36,355 nucleotides of DNA from Candidatus Methylomirabilota bacterium (GCA_016180655.1 JACPAT010000119.1:1-36355); one strand, 5' to 3'. Numbered from the stretch's first letter, positions 16,690 through 25,516 are shown. The notes: generated from the sequence alone by a model not told the origin. Numbers and translations are program-made.

Positions 16690-17904
16690 TCACGTGGACC
16701 GGAGCGGGGCCCCGCCCGGTGCGGGCGAGTCGCTCACGCGGTTCCCTCCTTGCTGCTTGCCGGCGTACAGGGCGCGGTCGGCCAGGTCCACCAGTTCCAG
16801 GCCCTCCTCGGAATCCACGGGATAGGTGACCAGGCCGAGGGTCACCGTCAATCGCCCGCCGGGCTGGCTCTCGCGGCCGAAGAAGGCATACTGTTCCACG
16901 GCGGCCCGCATCTTCTCGGCCACCACGGCCGCCCCCTGCTTGTTGATTTCCGGCAGGAGCACCACGAACTCCTCGCCCCCGAAGCGCCCCACCACGTCGG
17001 CCCGCCGGCTGTTGGCCAGGAGGAGGCGAGCCACCTCTTTCAGCGCCTCGTCCCCCCGCAGGTGGCCGTGGCTGTCGTTGTAGCCCTTGAAATCATCCAG
17101 GTCCAGCATGAGCAGGGAGAAGACACGCCGGTACCGGCGGGCGCGCTGGATCTCCTTCTCCAGGTTCTCGAAGAAGTGGCGCCGGTTGAACAGGCCCGTG
17201 AGATCGTCGCGGGCGGAGAGCTCCTTGGTCCGCTGGTAGAGCTGCGCGTTCTCCAGCGCCGCCGCCACCTGGTTGGCCACGGCCTGGAAGAGGTCCATGT
17301 CGCCCAGGCTGAACCCGTGCGGCTCGGGCTTCTGGGCGTTCAGGACCCCGATCACCTCGCGCCCCTTGATTCGCAGCGGGACGCAGATGAACGAGCCGTG
17401 CTGCTGCGGGAAACACTCCTGCTCCAGGAAGCGGGACTCGGCGCTGGCGTCGGGCACCAGCATGGCCTGGCCGGTCTGCGCCACCAGGCCGGAGATCCCC
17501 TCCCCGAGCCGGAGCGTCAGGCCCGGCCCCCCGTCCTCGGGGAGCCCGAAGGCCGCCTTGACCACCAGGCGCTCGCCCGCCTCGTCCAGCAGCATCAGGG
17601 AGTAGGCGTCAACGTGGAGGGACCGCCCGATCAGGTGCAGCGCCAGGCGGAACAGCTCCTCCATGTTCAGGGTCGCAGAGAGGGTCTTGCTCAGGTTCAG
17701 GAAGGTGTGCAGCTCCGCCACCTTCTCCCGGAGGGTGCGATTTTCCGCTTCCAGCTCGCGGTTCCCGTCCTGGAGGGACTCGATCTTCTCCAGGGCGCGG
17801 ATCTCCCGCGCCTGGCCCTGCACCTGGGCCTCGAGCTCCCGAATGCGCTGCTGGAGCGCCGAGTCGTCCGGCCGCGCCCCCTCGCCGCCTGCCGTCCGTT
17901 CCAT
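16690..17904 (-). CDS. GAF-GGDEF diguanylate cyclase
   Basis: 404 residues. Residues 15-65 are a likely coiled coil (rich in Glu, Leu and Arg heptads). Residues 75-220 are a GAF sensor (SLMLLDEAGERLVVKAAFG; FICVPLRIKGREVIGVLNAQ). Residues 230-395 are a GGDEF domain with DDLTGLFNRRHF and the active loop GRFGGEEFVVLLPE (GGEEF 309-313). An RxxD inhibitory site lies exactly five residues before it (R300-D303), so product inhibition is likely. It makes cyclic di-GMP in the cytoplasm; the GAF ligand is unknown. It lies between the sigma factor gene (15 bp) and the HD-GYP regulator (1 bp). Confidence 0.9.
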   Translation of the reverse strand: MERTAGGEGARPDDSALQQRIRELEAQVQGQAREIRALEKIESLQDGNRELEAENRTLREKVAELHTFLNLSKTLSATLNMEELFRLALHLIGRSLHVDAYSLMLLDEAGERLVVKAAFGLPEDGGPGLTLRLGEGISGLVAQTGQAMLVPDASAESRFLEQECFPQQHGSFICVPLRIKGREVIGVLNAQKPEPHGFSLGDMDLFQAVANQVAAALENAQLYQRTKELSARDDLTGLFNRRHFFENLEKEIQRARRYRRVFSLLMLDLDDFKGYNDSHGHLRGDEALKEVARLLLANSRRADVVGRFGGEEFVVLLPEINKQGAAVVAEKMRAAVEQYAFFGRESQPGGRLTVTLGLVTYPVDSEEGLELVDLADRALYAGKQQGGNRVSDSPAPGGAPLRST

Positions 17905-17919
17905 GCTAGCCCGCCGACC

Positions 17920-18777
17920 TCAGTTCAGATAATCCTTCAGGTGGCGCGTCCGGGCCATCAGCCGGAGCTTCTGCTTGGCCCGCTCTTCGATCTGGCGAAT
18001 GCGCTCGCGGGACAGCTTGAGCCGGCGGCCCACCTCCTCCAGGGTCCGGGGCTCCTCGCGTCCCAGGCCGAAGCGCAGCTCGATCACCGCCCGCTCCCTC
18101 GGCTTCAGGTGGCGGAGCATCCGCTCCACCTCCTCGCGGAACGAGTGCGAGATGAGATCCTGGTCCACCGGGGGAATCACGCTCTTGCGGGCCAGCTCCA
18201 GCCCCAGATGCTCCTCGGCGTATCCGTTCTCGCTCAGCGAGGTGTGCGGCTGGGCCCCGCGCAGCACGTCCTCCATCTCCCCCGGCTCGAGGTGCATGGC
18301 CTCCGCCAGGGCCGCGTCGCTGGGCTCCTCCTGCCGTTCCTGGGTCAGGTCGGCGCGCAGCCCGCGGATCTTGGAGGCCAGGCGGGCCTTGCGGATGGGA
18401 AGCCGGACGGCGCTGCCCCCCGCGGCCAGGGCCTGCATGATGGCCTGCCGGATCCACCAGACCGCGTAGGTGATGAACTTGACCCCGTAGTCCGGCGCGT
18501 AGCGGCGCGCCGCCTCCAGCAGGCCCAGGTTCCCCTCGTTGATGAGGTCCAGCAGGGACAGGCCGCATCCCCGATAGCGCATGGCCACCTTGACCACGAA
18601 GCGGAGATTGGCCTCCACCAGCGCGCGATAGGCCCGTTCGTCTCCCTGCCGGATCAGGGCGCCCAGCCGGAGTTCTTCCTCCTTGGCCAGCAGGGGGATG
18701 CGCACGATCCGCCGGATGTAGGCGGCCAGCGCATCGTCGCTGATCTCCTCGTAGAAGGATGCCGAGCGTCGGGCCAT
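17920..18777 (-). CDS. Sigma-70 family RNA polymerase sigma factor (RpoD/RpoS-like, without region 1.1)
   Basis: 285 residues. Region 1.2 starts DDALAAYIRRIVRIPLLAKEEE. Region 2 is ALVEANLRFVVKVAMRYRGCGLSLLDLINEGNLGL with the -10 recognition helix KFITYAVWWIRQAIMQ. Region 3 follows, and region 4 is LKPRERAVIELRFGLGREEPRTLEEVGRRLKLSRERIRQIE. It lacks the acidic region 1.1 and the non-conserved insert of housekeeping sigma, so it is an alternative group 2 or 3 factor, perhaps of the stationary-phase type. The start is ATG 18777 with GGAG six bases upstream; the frame remains open upstream but would overlap htrA. It is the first of a run with two cyclic di-GMP enzymes. Confidence 0.9.
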   Translation of the reverse strand: MARRSASFYEEISDDALAAYIRRIVRIPLLAKEEELRLGALIRQGDERAYRALVEANLRFVVKVAMRYRGCGLSLLDLINEGNLGLLEAARRYAPDYGVKFITYAVWWIRQAIMQALAAGGSAVRLPIRKARLASKIRGLRADLTQERQEEPSDAALAEAMHLEPGEMEDVLRGAQPHTSLSENGYAEEHLGLELARKSVIPPVDQDLISHSFREEVERMLRHLKPRERAVIELRFGLGREEPRTLEEVGRRLKLSRERIRQIEERAKQKLRLMARTRHLKDYLN

Positions 18778-18853
18778 CCTGGCTCCGAGAGTGCTGCGGG
18801 TGGTGGAGGCAACGGGCCGGATCGGGAGCGGGATCGTCGGCCCTGACAGGCGG

Positions 18854-20320
18854 TCAGTTCTTCGGAGGGAGCACGGCGAACCGCGAGCTCCCGTCCCGCC
18901 GCACCAGGACCAGGAGGTTCTGCCCCCGGCGCATCTGGCCGAGGATCCGCGCGAAGTCGCGCGCATGCTTCACCGGCTCACGGTTCGCTTCCGTGATGAG
19001 ATCGCCCGGACGGATCCCGGCCCGGGCCGCGGGACCCGCCTCGTCCACGCTGGACACGATGACCCCGTCCGTGCCGTTCAGCCGGAGCTGTTCGCGGAGC
19101 TCGGGCGTCAAGTCCTGGACCGTCAGCCCGAACCGCTCCGCCGACTCGACGGGCGAGGGGGCCGGCGCCGCGGCGGCCGCCTCCGCAGGCTGCTCGCCCA
19201 GGACGATGGTGACCTCGACCGGCTGCTTTTCCCGCAGGACCTTCACCCGCGCCGGAGAGCCCACGGGGCTCTGGGCCACTTCCCGCTGGAGCTGGCGGAC
19301 GTTGGCGATCTTCGCCCCGTTGAACTCCTGGATGATGTCTCCGGTCTTCAGCCCGCCCCGCTCCGCCGGGCTGCCCGGCATCACGTTGCCAACCAGCACC
19401 CCGGCCTCCGGCTTCACCCCGAACTGCGGCGCCAGCTCTTCGGTGAGCTCCTGGATGCCCACGCCCAGCCAGGCCCGGACGACCCTGCCCTGGGCGAGGA
19501 GGCGATCCTTGATCTCCCGCGCCATGCTGATGGGGATGGCGAAGCCGATGCCCTGCCCCGTGGCCACGATGGCCGTGTTGATCCCGATGACCTCGCCGTT
19601 CAGGTTGACCAGGGGCCCGCCCGAGTTCCCCGGGTTGATGGAAGCGTCGGTCTGGATGAAGTCCTCATAGGTGGTGATGCCGACCTCGGAACGGCCCACG
19701 GCGCTGATGACGCCCACCGTCACCGTCTGGTCCAGGCCGAAGGGGTTGCCGATGGCGATGGCCCACTCGCCGATGCGGATCGCGTTCGAGTCCCCGAGCT
19801 TGGCCACCGGCAGGTCGTCGGGCGCGTCGATCTTGATCACCGCCAGATCGGTCTTGGGATCCTTGCCGATGACCGTGGCCGCGAACTTCCGCTTGTCCGA
19901 GAGGCGGACCTCGATCTGGTCCGCCTGCTCGATGACGTGGTTGTTGGTGAGGATGTAGCCCCGCTTGTCCACGATCACGCCGGAGCCCAGGCTCCGCCGC
20001 TCGCGCTGGGGCTGCTCCCCGAAGAAGCGCTCGAGAAAATCCTCGCCGAAGAAGTCCCGGAAGGGGCCCCGGAAGAAGGGGGGCGCCTGCGGGGCCCGGC
20101 GCCCCTCCTGCGGGCGGGGCCGCTGCGTGGTGGCGATGTTGACCACCGCCGGCTTGACGGCCTGGGCCACCTGGACGAAGGCATCCTGCAGGGTCTGCAG
20201 GGCGCTCCGGCCGTCCTGGGCCAGGGCCGGCAGACCGGAGGCGAGCACATAGACGGCGACCAGGGCGACCGCGCGAACGCGGCTGGCCCCGACTGACATG
20301 TTGCTGGCGGACATGGTCAC
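18854..20320 (-). CDS. htrA: Periplasmic serine endoprotease, HtrA/DegQ family, two PDZ domains
   Basis: 488 residues with a signal peptide (VALVAVYVLASGLPALAQ). The protease domain shows the triad H128 (TNNHV), D158 (KTDLAVIKI) and S233 (NPGNSGGPLVNL). Two PDZ domains follow, about 275-360 and 395-480, each with a GDxI motif (LKTGDIIQEFNG; IRPGDLITEANR). An Ala/Pro-rich linker joins them. It degrades or refolds damaged envelope proteins. The start is GTG 20320, with GGGAGG five bases upstream; ATG 20314 is possible. It has its own promoter at 20366-20394. The sigma factor gene follows 76 bp downstream. Confidence 0.95.
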   Translation of the reverse strand: MTMSASNMSVGASRVRAVALVAVYVLASGLPALAQDGRSALQTLQDAFVQVAQAVKPAVVNIATTQRPRPQEGRRAPQAPPFFRGPFRDFFGEDFLERFFGEQPQRERRSLGSGVIVDKRGYILTNNHVIEQADQIEVRLSDKRKFAATVIGKDPKTDLAVIKIDAPDDLPVAKLGDSNAIRIGEWAIAIGNPFGLDQTVTVGVISAVGRSEVGITTYEDFIQTDASINPGNSGGPLVNLNGEVIGINTAIVATGQGIGFAIPISMAREIKDRLLAQGRVVRAWLGVGIQELTEELAPQFGVKPEAGVLVGNVMPGSPAERGGLKTGDIIQEFNGAKIANVRQLQREVAQSPVGSPARVKVLREKQPVEVTIVLGEQPAEAAAAAPAPSPVESAERFGLTVQDLTPELREQLRLNGTDGVIVSSVDEAGPAARAGIRPGDLITEANREPVKHARDFARILGQMRRGQNLLVLVRRDGSSRFAVLPPKN

Positions 20321-20365
20321 GCGAGCCTCCCGGCGCGTCAGAAATTCACGGGCGATCGGCCTTTC

Positions 20366-20394
20366 CTTCTAGCATACAGGACAGGTGCTGTCAA
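20366..20394 (-). promoter_or_regulatory. Sigma-70 promoter for htrA
   Basis: On the minus strand, TTGACA (20394-20389), 17 bp, TAGAAG (20371-20366), about 45 bp before the htrA start. It is one of the best promoters in the window. Confidence 0.65.
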
Positions 20395-20407
20395 ACCGCG
20401 TGGGGCC

Positions 20408-21589
20408 TCAACCGTCGCCGTGAACGATGTCGTCCGAAGTTCCGATCCTACCATCCGGCCCGGCGCTGATCAGGCTGATCCCGCCTCCGACCGCGGGTGC
20501 GGCGGGCCGAAGCTGGTAGGGATGCCCCCACGGATCCCGGAGGTGCCGCCCCCGGCCGAACGGCCCCAGGGCCTCCGGGCTGGTGGGGACGTCCCCCGTC
20601 GTTGCGGCGTACCGTTCCAGGTCGCGGGACAGCTCGGCCAGATCGGCTCGCGCGCGCAGCGACCGCACCCGGTCCAGCGACGCCCCCCTTGCCGCCGAGA
20701 GGGGAAAAATGCCCAGTGGCTCCGCCCGGAAGAGCACGAGATTCGCGACGAGCCAGGCGGCCAGCAGGCCCCACGCCACCCGGGGAGGCCAGGAGGGCAG
20801 TGCCAAGGAGGATCGCACCGGCAGGGGTGTGGCGGCGCGGGTCGGCGGACCCTCGGCCGGCGCCGGGGCCGGGACCGGGCCGATCGGAACGATGGCGCCG
20901 GCTTCGGCCAACGCTGCCAAGCCGCGCATCGCCTCGAATTCCCCCAGGCCACTGGCGTCCATGAGCTCCTGCACCGTGCGCTTGCCATCCACGAGGTCGA
21001 GCATCCGGACCTCGCCGGGCTCGATCTGTTTGGGATGGAGCTGACCGGCCCGGGAACCGATCCGGAACACCATGGCCGGGGATGGGATATTTTCCCGGAG
21101 TCTCGGCCACTCGTCCACTCGGCGGATCCCCTCCATCAACAGGCTCTCGGCGCCGCGGGGGCCGATCGTCCCGTCCGCCACTTCCACCGAAGGCTGCGAG
21201 ACGAACCGGTAGCGCCCGGTCCTCCAGCGGAAGACGCGGTACATCGCCTCCTCCACCTCCACGCTGAGGACGCGGTCCCACTCCTTCTGCGGAAGGAACC
21301 CCTTCTCGGCCAAAATAGCCTTCAGCTTCTTCCCCGTCTCCCGCTGAAGGGCGAGCGCCTCCTGGAGTCGCGCCAGCGTCAGCAGCCCCTGGGGCACCAG
21401 GAGCTGTACCATCCGCTGCTCCCACGAGAGGCGCGTGGACTGCGCCCACACCACTGCCCCCTCCTGGAAGATCATGCTCAGGGTGTCCTCTTCGCTCTCC
21501 ACGCCGAGCGTGCCGGTCTTGCGCTGCAGTCCGATCAGCTGCACGATGTCGGCGATGTGAAAATCCTTGAATGTGCCTTCCAACGCCAT
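20408..21589 (-). CDS. DUF4388 protein fused through one TM helix to a GspG-like pseudopilin C-terminal domain
   Basis: 393 residues. Residues 1-105 match DUF4388 (MALEGTFKDFHIADIVQLIGLQ, then GTLGV and an FQEGAVVWA strand), a domain common in motility and gliding regulators. The middle (about 165-235) looks like a winged-helix/DUF4388-associated part (VDGKRTVQELMDASGLGEFEAMRGLAAL). One TM helix (VAWGLLAAWLVANLVLF) precedes a C-terminal domain ending DPWGHPYQLRP...SAGPDGRIGTSDDI, which is the calcium-loop signature of type II secretion major pseudopilins (GspG). No prepilin peptidase site is present, so it is not a classical pilin. The start is ATG 21589 behind GAGGA. It is followed by htrA, with a separate promoter between. 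Confidence 0.8.
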   Translation of the reverse strand: MALEGTFKDFHIADIVQLIGLQRKTGTLGVESEEDTLSMIFQEGAVVWAQSTRLSWEQRMVQLLVPQGLLTLARLQEALALQRETGKKLKAILAEKGFLPQKEWDRVLSVEVEEAMYRVFRWRTGRYRFVSQPSVEVADGTIGPRGAESLLMEGIRRVDEWPRLRENIPSPAMVFRIGSRAGQLHPKQIEPGEVRMLDLVDGKRTVQELMDASGLGEFEAMRGLAALAEAGAIVPIGPVPAPAPAEGPPTRAATPLPVRSSLALPSWPPRVAWGLLAAWLVANLVLFRAEPLGIFPLSAARGASLDRVRSLRARADLAELSRDLERYAATTGDVPTSPEALGPFGRGRHLRDPWGHPYQLRPAAPAVGGGISLISAGPDGRIGTSDDIVHGDG

Positions 21590-21687
21590 GCGAGATCCTC
21601 ACGACCCGGTGCCAGTTCCGTGGACGCGTGGCCGAGGCGCGTCGATTGCCTTCCGTCGGTGCGTCCGCGTGCCCCGCTGCGGGCAAA

Positions 21688-23829
21688 TCAACCGGCTGCG
21701 CCGGCCGGCGCGCCCCGCCGCCACACGGACCAGGCGTACAGGGCCGCCAGCAGGACGAGGACTCCCGCCCAGCGGACCTGGCCCGGCAGCGGCACGACAA
21801 ACCGGAAGGTGGGTGTCAGCACGTCCAGCAGGAGCCCTTCGAGCAGCAGCCAGACGGCCGGCAGGCACAGGAGCAGACCCCGGATGAGGTGCCCCCGATA
21901 GAGGTCGCGGCCGCCCGGAACGAGGTTTCCCAGCAGCCGGACCCGGATGCGCTCGCGGCGCGCCCAGTCTTCCCCTGCCCGCATTCGGCGTGCCCGGACA
22001 AAGGCCGCGACCCCCTCCCGCGGCCGGAACGCGGCGGCGCAGGGGCTGCAGTAATCCTTTTCTTTCGGATGGGGCTGGCACCTCCTGCAGAAAGCCTCCC
22101 CGCATTGCTGGCATCGGCGAACCGGAGAGCTCCGGCCGCGCAGCGTCCCGTAGAACCAGAAGAGGACCAGGAGGGCCAGGGCGACGACCGGGAGCTGGCG
22201 CAGCCGCACGCCGCGGAGTGGCATCCCCCAGAGGCCCTCGGCCACGGCCTTCACCTCTCCGGTCCGGAAGGCGAGCCCTGCCACGAGGTCATCCCAGGGG
22301 ACCGGCTCATCCACGACGACCCCGGTCAACCCCTGTCCATGGAAATGAGAGAGGGTCCTGACCATGTGCGGGTCGAGGGCGAGGCTCTTTCGCTGGGCCT
22401 CCTCGGACCGATCGAGCTGGAGGCGCTGGGTGTATAGCGTGAAGAGGTTCATCTGGGCGGCCGCCGACCTGGGCGCAAGGTCGGCTGCACGGTGGTAGCT
22501 CTCCTCCGCTTCGGCGAGGCGACCGCCGAGGTACTGCAGGTTTCCCAACCCGACGTGCGCGAAGGCCGCCCGGGGCAACAGGTGGGCGGCCTGGGCCATC
22601 TCCGCCTCGGCCAGGGGCAGCTCACCGCGCCGCTTCAACGCCAGGCCGAGAGAGTAATGCGGCAGACCGCTGTTCGGCGCTTCCTGGGCCCACCGCGAGA
22701 GGTGCTGGACCAGCGTCTCCCCGCGCCCCCCCTGCTCCGCCGCCTGAACCAGAACGAACTCGCGCGAGGCCGCCAGCACGTGGCGAGCCGCGACTCGCTC
22801 GTACCCGAGTGGCAAGAGTGCCAGCATGGCCATCAGCCCTGACACCACGGTTCGCTCGCGCCGGCTCATGTAGGGCGCAGAGATCACGAGGGCCACGACC
22901 GCCGCCCAGAGCAGTCCCAGGCCGACGAGCAGAGGAAGGAGGAAGCAGAGGAGTGCCAGGCCCCCCTGGCTGGCCGGCGGGAAGGCGGAGAGGACGCGCT
23001 CGCGGAGGTCGTGGCCGAACAGCGGCTGGATCCGGACGGCCCGAAGGGCGGCCACCAGAACGAGCACCACCAGGAACGCGACCAGCAGGCTCAGGAGCAG
23101 GTTGCCGGTCACCCGGAATCTCGTTGGGGTGCTGCGCAGGGTGTGATACATGCCCCGGACGAGGTCCCGCCCGGCCGACAGGAGCCGCGTCTTGTCCGCC
23201 TGCCAGGTCAGGCTGGCGCGCCCGAAGAGGGCCTCGGGGGATTCCGGCGTATTGGCGACCGCGGCGTCATACAGGACCAGGGCCCGCGCCAGGTCGCCTC
23301 CCTCGGCGACCTCAGTGCCGCGCCGCATCAGTTCGTCCGTCAGGAGGGGAAAGCGTGCAAGGCCCCACGTCACCTGGATGGCCTGGAGGGCCCGCTCCTC
23401 CCGCTGGACCTCCTCCCACAGGTCGCGTCCCAGATACTCCTGCCAGAGAAGCCAGCGCACCAGGAACCGCGGCCCGGCAACCTGCCGGGCCCGCTCGAAG
23501 GCGGCCGCGGCCCCGGCCGGATCCTGCCCCTGGCGCATCAGCTCCCCCTGGGCCCAGTGGAAGAACGGGTTGTCCGTCTCGCGCGCCTGCAATGCCAGCA
23601 GCCGCTGCTGGACCTGGGCGAGCGTCTCGGGCGGCAGCCGGGGGCGCTCCCGGAGGTGCCGCGGATCCAGCTGGGGTACCTCGGCCAGAATCCGCAGACG
23701 AAGCTCGTGCGCCTCCCGAACCTCGGCCGCAGGGAACAGCTCGAGCCCGGCCGCGAGTCCCGGGCAGGCCACCCACAGACCCAGGCCGAGCGCCGCCGCC
23801 CGGGAGATTCTCCGTCCGCTCGCGGTCAC
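21688..23829 (-). CDS. Large TPR membrane protein with a Cys-rich zinc-binding motif
   Basis: 713 residues; I do not recognise a named family. A signal/TM stretch lies at 11-28, helical repeats at about 40-230, two pairs of TM helices at about 243-330, and TPR units at about 380-500 (LPHYSLGLALKRRGELPLAEAEMAQAA, then AFAHVGLGNLQYLGGRLAEAE). Another TM follows, then CQQCGEAFCRRC plus CSPC, a four-to-six cysteine zinc-ribbon-like motif, and two C-terminal TM helices. The layout suggests an inner-membrane scaffold. It overlaps the DUF1844 stop by 4 bp (GTGA), so the two are co-translated. Neighbouring DUF4388-pseudopilin suggests an envelope or surface-motility context, which is inference. Confidence 0.75.
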   Translation of the reverse strand: MTASGRRISRAAALGLGLWVACPGLAAGLELFPAAEVREAHELRLRILAEVPQLDPRHLRERPRLPPETLAQVQQRLLALQARETDNPFFHWAQGELMRQGQDPAGAAAAFERARQVAGPRFLVRWLLWQEYLGRDLWEEVQREERALQAIQVTWGLARFPLLTDELMRRGTEVAEGGDLARALVLYDAAVANTPESPEALFGRASLTWQADKTRLLSAGRDLVRGMYHTLRSTPTRFRVTGNLLLSLLVAFLVVLVLVAALRAVRIQPLFGHDLRERVLSAFPPASQGGLALLCFLLPLLVGLGLLWAAVVALVISAPYMSRRERTVVSGLMAMLALLPLGYERVAARHVLAASREFVLVQAAEQGGRGETLVQHLSRWAQEAPNSGLPHYSLGLALKRRGELPLAEAEMAQAAHLLPRAAFAHVGLGNLQYLGGRLAEAEESYHRAADLAPRSAAAQMNLFTLYTQRLQLDRSEEAQRKSLALDPHMVRTLSHFHGQGLTGVVVDEPVPWDDLVAGLAFRTGEVKAVAEGLWGMPLRGVRLRQLPVVALALLVLFWFYGTLRGRSSPVRRCQQCGEAFCRRCQPHPKEKDYCSPCAAAFRPREGVAAFVRARRMRAGEDWARRERIRVRLLGNLVPGGRDLYRGHLIRGLLLCLPAVWLLLEGLLLDVLTPTFRFVVPLPGQVRWAGVLVLLAALYAWSVWRRGAPAGAAG

Positions 23830-24110
23830 GTCCGCTTCACCGCTTCCAGGTAGCGCAGGCGCAGGTCGAAGAGGAGATCGTCCAGCAGCCTGGCCTCCGC
23901 GGCGGTCAGGTTCCCCGCCGTCTTGTGCTTCAAGACGTCCACCAGGTCAAGCACCTGCTTGGCCTGATCCAGGTCCACCTTCGCCTCCCCGCTGCCGGGG
24001 TCCGGCGCCGCCCCCAGGTGAACCAGGGCCGCCGTGCCCAGCATCAACACGAGGCCGCTGAAGGAGGCCCCGCTCGACTCGTCGGCCCGATGCTGCTCCC
24101 GCGCTTCCAT
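23826..24110 (-). CDS. DUF1844 family protein
   Basis: About 94 residues. The conserved blocks GTAALVHLGAAPDP, DLDQAKQVLDLVDVLKHKTAGNLTAAEARLLDDLLFDLRLRYLEA match DUF1844, a short helical protein of unknown function found in many bacteria. The ATG at 24110 is preferred to the GTG just before it because AGGGGG then sits six bases upstream. It is first in the operon with the TPR membrane protein and probably the DUF4388 gene. Confidence 0.85.
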   Translation of the reverse strand: MEAREQHRADESSGASFSGLVLMLGTAALVHLGAAPDPGSGEAKVDLDQAKQVLDLVDVLKHKTAGNLTAAEARLLDDLLFDLRLRYLEAVKRT

Positions 24111-24210
24111 CACGCGCCCCCTGCGCGCTGGCCGCCCCGTCCCGCTCAGCGCAAGCTGTCACGTGCGGCCCGGGATCGCTCTCCGGGAACGGGTCCCCTC
24201 CGGCAGTCGG

Positions 24211-24238
24211 AGCTTAGCAACCGGATGGAGGTTTTCAA
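24211..24238 (-). promoter_or_regulatory. Candidate extended -10 promoter for the DUF1844-TPR operon
   Basis: On the minus strand, TTGAAA (24238-24233), 16 bp, then TAAGCT (24216-24211) preceded by TGC, an extended -10 element. The transcript would have a leader of about 95 nt before DUF1844. Confidence 0.45.
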
Positions 24239-24454
24239 GACAATTCGTCTCTGGTCGGGCGAGACAGGCGGCACGAATGACCGCGGAGGTGGACTCAGCC
24301 CAAATATCTCACCGCCAAGACCGCAACGATCGCAAAGAGTCGCCAACTCTCATCAGGTCAGAGGAGCTGCTGGACCCAAATCTTCCGCGGCGCGTCTCCA
24401 AAGTTTTCCGGGTCCGCGCGGTGGATACGGGCAGTTCCTTTGCGTGCTTCGCGC

Positions 24455-24479
24455 ACCAATCCGCCGGGAGCGGATTGGT
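24455..24479. repeat. Perfect 10-bp stem-loop downstream of the SAM-adenosyltransferase gene
   Basis: ACCAATCCGC (24455-24464) pairs with GCGGATTGGT (24470-24479), loop CGGGA. It lies about 100 bp after the minus-strand stop at 24580. No T-run follows. Confidence 0.5.
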
Positions 24480-24579
24480 ACCGGCAGTTGAACTGCACTG
24501 TTCGGGCTCAGGAGGATGCTGGAGTGCGCGGGCCGCCGGAGGTCCCATCCGGAAGGGACAGGTCACGAGCAGGCGTGGG

Positions 24580-25497
24580 TCAGGCGTCGACCTCCAGGCG
24601 CACCGCTCCCCCGGGGGCGATGCCCCACTGGCGCGCGAGATTGCCCTGGCGTGAGAACAACTCGAGATGGCCGGTGCTTCCGATGATGGCGCCCCGGCCG
24701 CCCGGGCCGGCCTCCCCGAAGAACTGGACGATGCCGCCCAGCGGGCGGCCGTCCAGGAGGACCCGGAGGGTACCCGAGACGCCGGCCGCGAACGCCTCCA
24801 CATCTTCGCGCCGGATGTTCGTGATGCAATTGCCGAAGCGATCGATCCACACCACCTGCCCCGTCAGGACTCCGACCGGGTCGAGACTGGGCCGCGGGAT
24901 TGTCAGGCGGACGGCGTCCGTGACCTCGGGCCCGAACCGCTCCGGCGGAACCCCCCGGGCCAGGTGGCCGGCCACGGGCGCAAACACGTCCCGGCCGTGG
25001 AAGGTCGCGCTCACCTGCTCCAGCAGGTACTCCCCCGCGGTGATGGCCCGGACCGACCGGGCGGTCCCATGGGACATGGGGTAGCTCAGCAGGCCGTTGT
25101 CCGGCGCCACGAAGAGGTGGTCGTCGATCTGGGCAAGGATGGGTCGCCGCGGCCCGCCGACTCCCGGGTCCACCACGGCCACATGAATCGTCCCCGCGGG
25201 AAAGAAGCGTACGGCCGAGTGGAGGAGGAAGCTGCCACCCAGGACGTCGTAGGCCGCCGTCTCGTGGCACAGATCCACCAGGGCGGCCGCGGGGCAGAGA
25301 CTCAGCATCACGCCTTTCATGATTCCCACGAACGGATCCTGGTGGCCGAAGTCCGTGAGCAACGTGATGATGGGGCGACGGTCCAGAGCCCTGTCGGTCC
25401 GCCGGAGTCCCCGCACGCCCTGGCGGGCCGCCGACAGGTCGGCTCGCGCACCCGCCTGTCTCCCCCGCGGCTCCTGCGAGCGCCTTCGGGCCATCAC
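24580..25497 (-). CDS. SAM hydroxide adenosyltransferase (DUF62 / SAM hydrolase)
   Basis: About 305 residues as open frame. The family start is IITLLTDFGHQDPFVGIMKGVMLSL, with the conserved TDFG..D, and continues HVAVVDPGVGG, LFVAPDNGLLS and FHGRDVFAPVAGHLARG. Next is the C-terminal domain with WIDRFGNCITNI. These enzymes hydrolyse SAM to adenosine and methionine with a hydroxide ion; they are relatives of fluorinase. Homology starts only at about residue 41, so the true start may be an alternative codon near 25380, and the Arg-rich 40 residues may not be translated. No clear ribosome site was seen for either. Confidence 0.85.
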   Translation of the reverse strand: MMARRRSQEPRGRQAGARADLSAARQGVRGLRRTDRALDRRPIITLLTDFGHQDPFVGIMKGVMLSLCPAAALVDLCHETAAYDVLGGSFLLHSAVRFFPAGTIHVAVVDPGVGGPRRPILAQIDDHLFVAPDNGLLSYPMSHGTARSVRAITAGEYLLEQVSATFHGRDVFAPVAGHLARGVPPERFGPEVTDAVRLTIPRPSLDPVGVLTGQVVWIDRFGNCITNIRREDVEAFAAGVSGTLRVLLDGRPLGGIVQFFGEAGPGGRGAIIGSTGHLELFSRQGNLARQWGIAPGGAVRLEVDA

Positions 25498-25516
25498 CGG
25501 CTCACGTGATTTTCCA

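Larger units (their letters stand above)
24114..24579. other. 466-bp intergenic region with a promoter, hairpins and degenerate repeat-like DNA
   Basis: No supported gene. It contains the candidate promoter for DUF1844 (24211-24238). A stretch at about 24300-24340 resembles the AAGACGCAAAG-type degenerate repeats seen in many environmental genomes. It also has a perfect hairpin (24455-24479), a small palindrome GCAGTTGAACTGC (24484-24496) and a 15-base block ATCAGGTCAGAGGAG (24352-24366) that recurs at 31171-31185. Confidence 0.5.
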
